DNA from: Diphasiastrum complanatum
Taxonomy: Eukaryota; Streptophyta; Lycopodiopsida; Lycopodiales; Lycopodiaceae
DNA length: 64,000 nt
Reading direction: 5' to 3'
NCBI GenBank assembly: GCA_029204225.1
Contig: CM055107.1
Location: 13,946,900-14,010,899 of the forward strand
Shown piece by piece: positions 58,566 through 64,000 of this stretch (the first letter of the stretch is position 1; every line of letters starts with the position of its first letter). The notes under the pieces were generated by a model that saw only the letters and a program-made list of their open reading frames with translations, had not been told where the DNA came from and ran no database searches. The position numbers and the translations under genes are program-made.

Positions 58566-61500
58566 CTTCAAGTTTGTTAGCCAACATAGATGATAATGAT
58601 CCTTGGTGGATTGATAGTGGAGCCTCATCTCACATGACAAGACATAAGGAATACTTTACATCCTTATTGTCTTATGAGGGAGAAGGTAACATCATCTACA
58701 CTGCAAATGATGGTCAATGTGACATCAAAGGCATAGGCACTATTCCTATTTCCCTTTCAACAAATAGGAAAGCAAATCTTGAAAATGTTTTGTACATTCC
58801 TTCAATCACTAAGAATTTGCTTAGTGTAAGTCAAATGATTGACAAAGGACTTGATGTGGAGTTCATTGGAGATGCATGTTTGATAAGTAAATGTGGATCC
58901 TTGATTGCTCAAGGTAGGAGGCATGGTAAACTTTTCAAGCTTGATGCATGTGTGATCTCTAATCATGAAGGATGTATGGCTAGGGAGCAATTGACAAACC
59001 AAGAAGTTTGGCACAAGAGGTTGGGCCATCCCAACTTCAAATCTTTGGAGGTAATGGCAAAGAAAGAGCTTGTTCTTGGTCTCCCTAAAAGTCTTGTTGC
59101 AAACAATAGTGTTTGTGAACATTGTGCCTTGTCCAAATCTCATAGACTTGCTTATTCTAGATCTACTTCTAGATCTAAAGAAGCTTTTCAACTTGTGCAT
59201 TCTGATATTCATTCTTCTAGTACAACTAGCAATGGTGGGGCAAAGATGTATGCAACTTTCATTGATGACTTTAGTAGGTATACTTGGATCTATCTTCTTA
59301 AAAGTAAGGATGAAGTGTTTGCTGCATTTGTCAAGTTCAAGAATGAAATGGAAAACCAATTCAATACAAAGATCAAATGCTTAAGATCTGATAATGGAGG
59401 GGAATACACCTCAAATAGGTTCAAAGACTTTTGTATAGCACATGGGATTAAGAGGGAGATGTCTAGTCCTAGGACTCCACAACAGAATGGAGTGGCCGAG
59501 AGGAAGAATAGAACCCTTTGTGAATGTGCCAAGGCAATGAGACTACATGCTAATCTTGCTAAGTCTTTTTGGGGGGAAGCTTTAGCATGTGCTAACTATC
59601 TATGTAATAGATGGACAAGTGCTTCCTTGGATGGTAAAACTCCTCATGAGGTTCTTTATGGTAGAAGGCCGAGTGTCAAGCATTGTAGGATCTTTGGATG
59701 TACATGTTTAGTCAATATCACACTTGATGATAGAACTAAAGAAGATCCTTCATCAAAGAAGGGTGTGTTTGTTGGCTATAGTGAAGTAAGCAAGGCTTAC
59801 AAAGTGTACATTCCTTCTACAAAGAAAGTTGTCATAAGTAGGGATGTCATCTTTCATGAAGAGAATGTTTCCAATGTTGTTGATGTTGATATTGATGTGC
59901 CTACTAATCATCATGATGTGCAAGATGTCTTGGATGAAGATGGAGATGCCACTCCAAAGCAAACTTCAAGGAAGACTCAAAGGCAAAGGGCTAAGCCATC
60001 AAGGCTAACCTATGATGAAAAAGGAAAGCAAGTGGTGGACAACTCTAACTTTGCTTTTCTTACCTCTTTTGATGAACCAACTTGTGTAGGTGAAGCAATT
60101 CAAAAGAAGGAATGGATCCAAGCCATGGATCATGAGCATCAAGCACTCATCAAAAGCAACACATGGAGGTTGGTAAAGCTTCCAAAGGACAAGAAGGCAA
60201 TTGGTTGTAAGTGGATCTTCAAGATCAAGACAAATCAAGATGGATCAATCAACAAGTACAAGGCAAGGTTGGTGGCAAAGGGGTATGCTCAAGAATATGG
60301 TATTGACTATGATGAGACCTTTGCACCCGTGGCAAAGATGGTAACTATTCGAATCCTAATCTCTCTTGCAACTCTTTATGATTGGGATATGTGGCAAATG
60401 GATGTTACTAATGCCTTCTTGAATGGTGATCTTGAAGAAGATATTTGCATGGAGCAACCCGAGGGCTATGTTTCACATGATGAGCCTAATCATGTGTGCT
60501 ATCTCCAAAAGAGTTTGTATGGGCTAAAGCAAGCACCAAGGAGTTGGTATGCTAAGCTCAATTCCTTCTTACTTTCTCAAAACTTTGTTATGAGTGAGTA
60601 TGATCATTCTCTCTACTTTAGATTGAATGAAAATGATATCACTTTACTTTTGATCTATGTTGATGACATTATCTTAAGTGGTGGTAACAATCTAGATATA
60701 GATGAAATGAAGATGGCACTCAAAAGAGAGTTTGAAATTCAAGATCTTGGTAAACTTCATTATATCTTAGGAATAGAGATTATTAGAACTTCTAAATCTA
60801 CATTCATATGTCAAGAAAAGTATGTTAACTCTATTCTAAAAAGGTTTCATATGGAAGATTGTAAAGTTGTTTCTACTCCTATGGAATCAAATGTAAAGCT
60901 AACTACAAGAAGTAATGAAAGATCCTTCAAGGACATTACTCTCTATAGAAAGCTAATAGGATCTCTTATATGGTTAACCATCACAAGACCTGATCTAAGC
61001 TTTGTGGTTGGTAAACTAAGTCAATTTATGCAAGATCCTAGTGAGGCTCATTGGAAGCTAGGAAAGAGAGTACTTAGATACATCTCGGGATCTAGAGATT
61101 TTGGCATCTTGTATGGAGGTACTACACCTAACCTTTGTGGATTTTCAGATTCAGATTTTGCAGGTGATCAAATGGATAGGAAGTCAACAAGTGCCTTTGC
61201 AATCTATCTTGGAGATGGAGTGGTCTCATGGCTATCAAAGAAGCAACCAACTATCTCTCTATCTTCCACCGAAGCCGAGTACAAGGCATTAACAACATGC
61301 ACCAAGGAGATTCTTTGGATCAAGAGGATGTTATTGGATCTTCACTTGCTGGAACCAGAGAAGACTCCAATCATACTTTGTGATAACCTTTCAGCCCAAA
61401 GCTTGGCAAGCAATCCTGTTTTTCATGCAAGGAGCAAGCACATTGAGATTGCTCACCATTTTGTGAGAGATCAAGTCATTGCCAAAGAGGTGGAGCTTCA

Positions 61501-61642
61501 ACATGTCTCTTCAAAGGAGTGTGTGGCTGATATCTTCACCAAACCATTGGGAAAGGACCTATATTTAATGCATAGATCTAATCTTGGAATGTGCTCAAAG
61601 ACTATGTTGAAACTAGCATCCAATGTTGAAGAGGGAGTGTGA
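58520..61642 (+). CDS. pol: Copia Pol: protease, integrase, RT, RNase H (A2)
   Basis: 1040 open codons, no ATG at the start of the frame, so it should be made as part of Gag-Pol. Residue positions from 58520: protease WWIDSGASSHMT (29-40); pre-integrase zinc finger HKRLGHPNFKS...CEHCALSKSH (about 158-205); integrase core with Asp in VHSDIHS, Asp in LRSDNGGEY and Glu in AERKN; GVFVGYS; RT from NTWRLVKLP, with KYKARLVAKGYAQ, MDVTNAFLNGDLEE and catalytic YVDD (about 712); RNase H with FSDSDFAGD, LSSTEAEYKAL and CDNLSAQSL, and the end VADIFTKPLG. All catalytic residues that I can place are present. The stop TGA overlaps the first bases of the 3' LTR. Confidence 0.96.
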   Translation: MLLLWDKRSCESLVMTSSLLANIDDNDPWWIDSGASSHMTRHKEYFTSLLSYEGEGNIIYTANDGQCDIKGIGTIPISLSTNRKANLENVLYIPSITKNLLSVSQMIDKGLDVEFIGDACLISKCGSLIAQGRRHGKLFKLDACVISNHEGCMAREQLTNQEVWHKRLGHPNFKSLEVMAKKELVLGLPKSLVANNSVCEHCALSKSHRLAYSRSTSRSKEAFQLVHSDIHSSSTTSNGGAKMYATFIDDFSRYTWIYLLKSKDEVFAAFVKFKNEMENQFNTKIKCLRSDNGGEYTSNRFKDFCIAHGIKREMSSPRTPQQNGVAERKNRTLCECAKAMRLHANLAKSFWGEALACANYLCNRWTSASLDGKTPHEVLYGRRPSVKHCRIFGCTCLVNITLDDRTKEDPSSKKGVFVGYSEVSKAYKVYIPSTKKVVISRDVIFHEENVSNVVDVDIDVPTNHHDVQDVLDEDGDATPKQTSRKTQRQRAKPSRLTYDEKGKQVVDNSNFAFLTSFDEPTCVGEAIQKKEWIQAMDHEHQALIKSNTWRLVKLPKDKKAIGCKWIFKIKTNQDGSINKYKARLVAKGYAQEYGIDYDETFAPVAKMVTIRILISLATLYDWDMWQMDVTNAFLNGDLEEDICMEQPEGYVSHDEPNHVCYLQKSLYGLKQAPRSWYAKLNSFLLSQNFVMSEYDHSLYFRLNENDITLLLIYVDDIILSGGNNLDIDEMKMALKREFEIQDLGKLHYILGIEIIRTSKSTFICQEKYVNSILKRFHMEDCKVVSTPMESNVKLTTRSNERSFKDITLYRKLIGSLIWLTITRPDLSFVVGKLSQFMQDPSEAHWKLGKRVLRYISGSRDFGILYGGTTPNLCGFSDSDFAGDQMDRKSTSAFAIYLGDGVVSWLSKKQPTISLSSTEAEYKALTTCTKEILWIKRMLLDLHLLEPEKTPIILCDNLSAQSLASNPVFHARSKHIEIAHHFVRDQVIAKEVELQHVSSKECVADIFTKPLGKDLYLMHRSNLGMCSKTMLKLASNVEEGV
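61628..61637 (+). other. Polypurine tract of A2
   Basis: GAAGAGGGAG directly before the 3' LTR, within the last codons of pol. Confidence 0.9.
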
Positions 61643-62293
61643 AAATTGTCAACATTTCCTAGCTAGTTTGAGGCCTAAATTGGCTAAAATTGTAAATAGT
61701 TTTGGTTCTGGAGTTTCACACGTGTGAACCAGGCCACAATGTTTTTATTTACTGTATTTTTTTCAGTATGATGAAGTGTCAAACTTCATACCCTTCAAAA
61801 TGAGACCATTTTGATGTATTTTGGTCATATAAGCCATTTTTAGCTATTTTTCCTATATAGGGAATATCTAGGGTCAAGTACCTTCTAGAGAGAGGAGAGA
61901 GAGTCATCTTCCTCATCCATAAATAGTAGGGAAGTCGTGGAGAACAGGTTGGAGAAACCTTTTGTATGCTTCATTGAGATCAATAGATCATTGTCATTGT
62001 TTCTTCCTCCATTGAGAGCATTGTTGTGTGTATTGTCTTCAAGCTATTGTGTATGATCTTAGGTGCTTTCCAAAAGTGGTAGGCTGATGTATTATGGACT
62101 GTATAATGCTATTTTGGGCCGCACTTGATGTTTATGGAAGTTTCCATTTGTGATAAATGCTTTTTGATCAAGTTCTTTGCATTCTAGGTAGCATAGAATG
62201 TGTTGCCAATTCCTAGCTTATGTAGTTTGGAGTGCAAGCATTCAAGCCAATGATCTTGGAGTTTAGATCCACTTAGGATCTGTATTTTTCACA
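61638..62293 (+). repeat. 3' LTR of A2
   Basis: 656 bp, identical by eye to 55946-56601. Confidence 0.97.
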
Positions 62294-62298
62294 TGTGG

Positions 62299-62367
62299 GA
62301 CCCACTTACGTACATTTTACATGGTTTTGATCAAGCTAGATTTGCCAATGTTTGGCAATTTCTCACA
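62299..62367 (-). repeat. Start of 3' LTR of H
   Basis: Minus strand TGTGAGAAATTGCCAAAC..., preceded by the polypurine tract GAGGAGGAG (62368-62376). It continues at 55945 on the other side of A2. Confidence 0.75.
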
Positions 62368-62376
62368 CTCCTCCTC

Positions 62377-62590
62377 AAATTTAGCTTGATCTATTTACTT
62401 GCATGCAGTTTGATGACTCGTCCTTTTTCATTGAGGACCTCCTTGAAACTCTCATGTTTTGAGGCTGATCCTCAAAATCTTCCTCTCTTTGATGCCCTTC
62501 CTCAATGCTAGCAAGATCACACTTTGACAAGGTCCCCACTTGAGTGATCTCCTCCTTTGCAAAGTTCACACTCTCAAAGGCAACATTAGC
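62377..62590 (-). pseudogene. C-terminal remnant of H, unrecognised
   Basis: Minus strand, charged sequence (ITQVGTLSKCDLASIEEGHQ) running to the polypurine tract. Not similar to copia RT or RNase H. As in A1, pre-integrase is followed by sequence that is not copia pol. Confidence 0.45.
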
Positions 62591-63511
62591 TTACAATTTA
62601 AACAATCGTCCATGTTTAAATCCCTTGGCTATGCAAACATCACTCTTAAAAATGGAACAAACACCATGCTTGAAGTGGATATCCAAACCACTATCCATAA
62701 GTTGACCAACACTTAGCATGTTTTTGGTGATTGATGGTACATAAAGGACATTTTCTATATCCAAACCTTTTGAGGATTCTAGACACAAAGAGATGGTGCC
62801 AACACCATCTATCCTACACTCTTCATCACTTGCACTAAATACAAACTTTTTAGCATCATTGAAAGAGTGTAAAGTTGAGAAAAAGTCATCTTCATAAGTC
62901 ATGTGAGAACTTACCCCACTATCAATCCACCAAGTGTCTCTTAAATTGCCATTGATTGTTGGTGAGGATGTAGATGCCATAAAGAATAGATCTCCTTCAT
63001 CCTCCTCTTCTTCATGTGCAATATTTCCTTGTTTGTTCTTCTCGTCTTGTGCTCTTTTCCTTTGTAGCATTCGGATGCAAAATGCCCCTTCTTTCCACAA
63101 AAAAAAGCATTTTTGCTTTGGCTTGTAATTTGCCTTTGAACTTGATGCTTGATCCTCCTCCTTGGCCTCCTTTGCTTGATCCTTCTTGGATCCCTTGGTC
63201 TTCTTGCTGCCCTTTAATGAGAAATTCACTTTCTCACCTCCATTTTGCAATGATAAGGAACCCATCCTTGTTTTTGCATGGAGCATCATGCACTTTTCAG
63301 CCACTAGCACACCATGGAGCTTATCAATTAATGGCAAAGTGTCTTGGATGGCAAAACTTTGAACCAAATTAGAGAAGTCATCTCTTAAGCCATTGAGGAT
63401 CACTTGTACAAGTTCATTATCAAGAAACTTTCCTCCTATAGAAGCCAACTCTTTGTTGAGAGACTTGATCCTAAGCACATACCCTTGTGCACTTTCATCA
63501 CTTCTTCTCAT
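62591..63511 (-). pseudogene. gag-pol: Copia gag C-terminus, protease, pre-integrase (H)
   Basis: 306 open codons. ELVQVILNGLRDDFSNLVQ of gag; a Lys-rich linker (KKTKGSKKDQAKEAKEEDQ); a ruined zinc knuckle CFFLWKEGAFC (expected CFFCGKEGHF.. type); an acidic linker; protease WWIDSGVSSHMT (about 62915-62950); and VLYVPSITKNMLSVGQLMDS with a GRLFKL end at 62591, then a stop. Integrase does not follow. Confidence 0.86.
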
Positions 63512-63761
63512 GCTTTGTAAGATGTGGTTTCTTCAAGAGGTCATCATTGGCATTCATTTTGATGCAATGAAGTGCTAGTCTTGCCTTCTTCTTGTATCTA
63601 ACCAACTCTTGTCCTCCAAGAGGCTCATCCTCTTCATCTAGCACAATATCAAAGAGATCTTGGAGCACTAAGAGTGACTCCATTCTCACTTTCCAAATTG
63701 AGTAGTTTGTAGAATTTAACCTCTCACTAGATCCAAGAAGGAATCCACCAATGGTTCCCAT
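63498..63761 (-). pseudogene. gag: Copia gag N-terminus (H)
   Basis: ATG at 63761 (MGTIGGFLLGSSERLNSTNY), then SIWKVRMESLLVLQDLFDIV and ALHCIKMNANDDLL. A deletion/frame change at about 63500-63530 removes about 40 residues before the next part. Confidence 0.85.
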
Positions 63762-64000
63762 CTTTCTAATGACTTGTACTAGATTGTACTGTTTGGCTCT
63801 CCCTAAATTTTTTTCCAATATTTTCCTCACTTGATGTTCACAAAGACACAACTGGAAAGATCCCCTTGATCTTGATTAGATAAAAACACTTAGGAAGAAT
63901 TCTACAATGGCAATGCTCAAGAAAATTGGGTTTGATTTGAACCTAGAAACTCACAAAGGTCTCTCTCTACTTGATTGTCTCAAATCTAACTTCTAGCCCT
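63762..64000 (-). other. Part of leader of H
   Basis: No gene; upstream of gag on the minus strand, runs off the window. Confidence 0.6.

Larger units (their letters stand above)
55946..62293 (+). mobile_element. Copia element A2, complete, recently inserted
   Basis: Two 656 bp LTRs that I find identical base by base, TG...CA ends, primer site, polypurine tract, and target duplication TGTGG at 55941-55945 and 62294-62298. The pol ORF is uninterrupted. Identical LTRs mean very recent insertion. Gag and pol are in different frames and a linker segment is missing, so this copy may still need help for Gag-Pol. It sits inside the LTR of H. Confidence 0.97.
62294..64000 (-). mobile_element. Copia element H, deletion derivative, cut by window edge
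   Basis: Minus strand: gag, protease and pre-integrase, then 220 bp of unrelated-looking sequence, polypurine tract and 3' LTR (62299-62367 plus 55836-55945, interrupted by A2). Integrase, RT and RNase H are missing. Its 5' LTR lies beyond 64000. Confidence 0.82.

Overview
The window is repeat-rich, AT-rich nuclear DNA of a land plant. The evidence is many nested Ty1-copia and Ty3-gypsy LTR retrotransposons primed by initiator-Met tRNA, LTRs with plant-style TATA boxes, long TA and GA microsatellites, a GT-AG intron and very low gene density. Amount and type of repeats suggest a large genome such as a gymnosperm or fern, but the species cannot be fixed from the sequence. No tRNA, rRNA, CRISPR or bacterial operon is visible.

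Layout. 1-4152: minus-strand copia derivative A1, whose pol is replaced by an unrecognised ORF. 4153-8933: mostly anonymous DNA with a possible MITE, a 390 bp TA tract and the leader of a Ty3-type element. 8947-9424: LTR K1. 10233-18140: copia B1 (+) joined head-to-head to copia B2 (-); B2 is split by the structurally complete non-coding LTR element D (12926-18006, 5 bp target duplication GGTAT). 18140-19839: unrecognised ORF X with a long coiled coil. 19840-24667: decayed gypsy C with a TGGCGCC primer site. 24680-27713: copia B3 (-). 27714-28111: gypsy RNase H scrap. 28112-30820: copia B4 (+), split by a solo-LTR-like insert.

30860-40600 differs from the rest and holds no recognisable retroelement: a TATA box and C/A-rich leader, six 43 bp repeats, a 1.8 kb array of about 17 units carrying a palindrome, then plus-strand genes. 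These are a broken gene with a basic N-terminal region, a ParB/sulfiredoxin-like motif and a beta-class amino-methyltransferase-like region with one clean intron, followed by an FCP1-type HAD phosphatase-like gene whose 3' end is tandemly duplicated. This cassette is the main candidate for something new; its function is inferred from motifs only.

43379-44150 is a gypsy 3' end with LTR K2. 45265-64000 is a nest: copia F, a second copy of ORF X split by copia E (46907-50525, TSD CTTCG), a gypsy gag, copia G inserted after it, the LTR of minus-strand copia H, and copia A2 (55946-62293) inserted into that LTR. A2 has two identical 656 bp LTRs, TSD TGTGG and an intact 1040-codon pol, and is the youngest insertion.

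The retroelement genes work as gag (particle), protease, integrase, RT and RNase H; only A2 keeps an unbroken pol, and its gag is out of frame with it. The others are relics, deletion derivatives or elements that would need proteins in trans.
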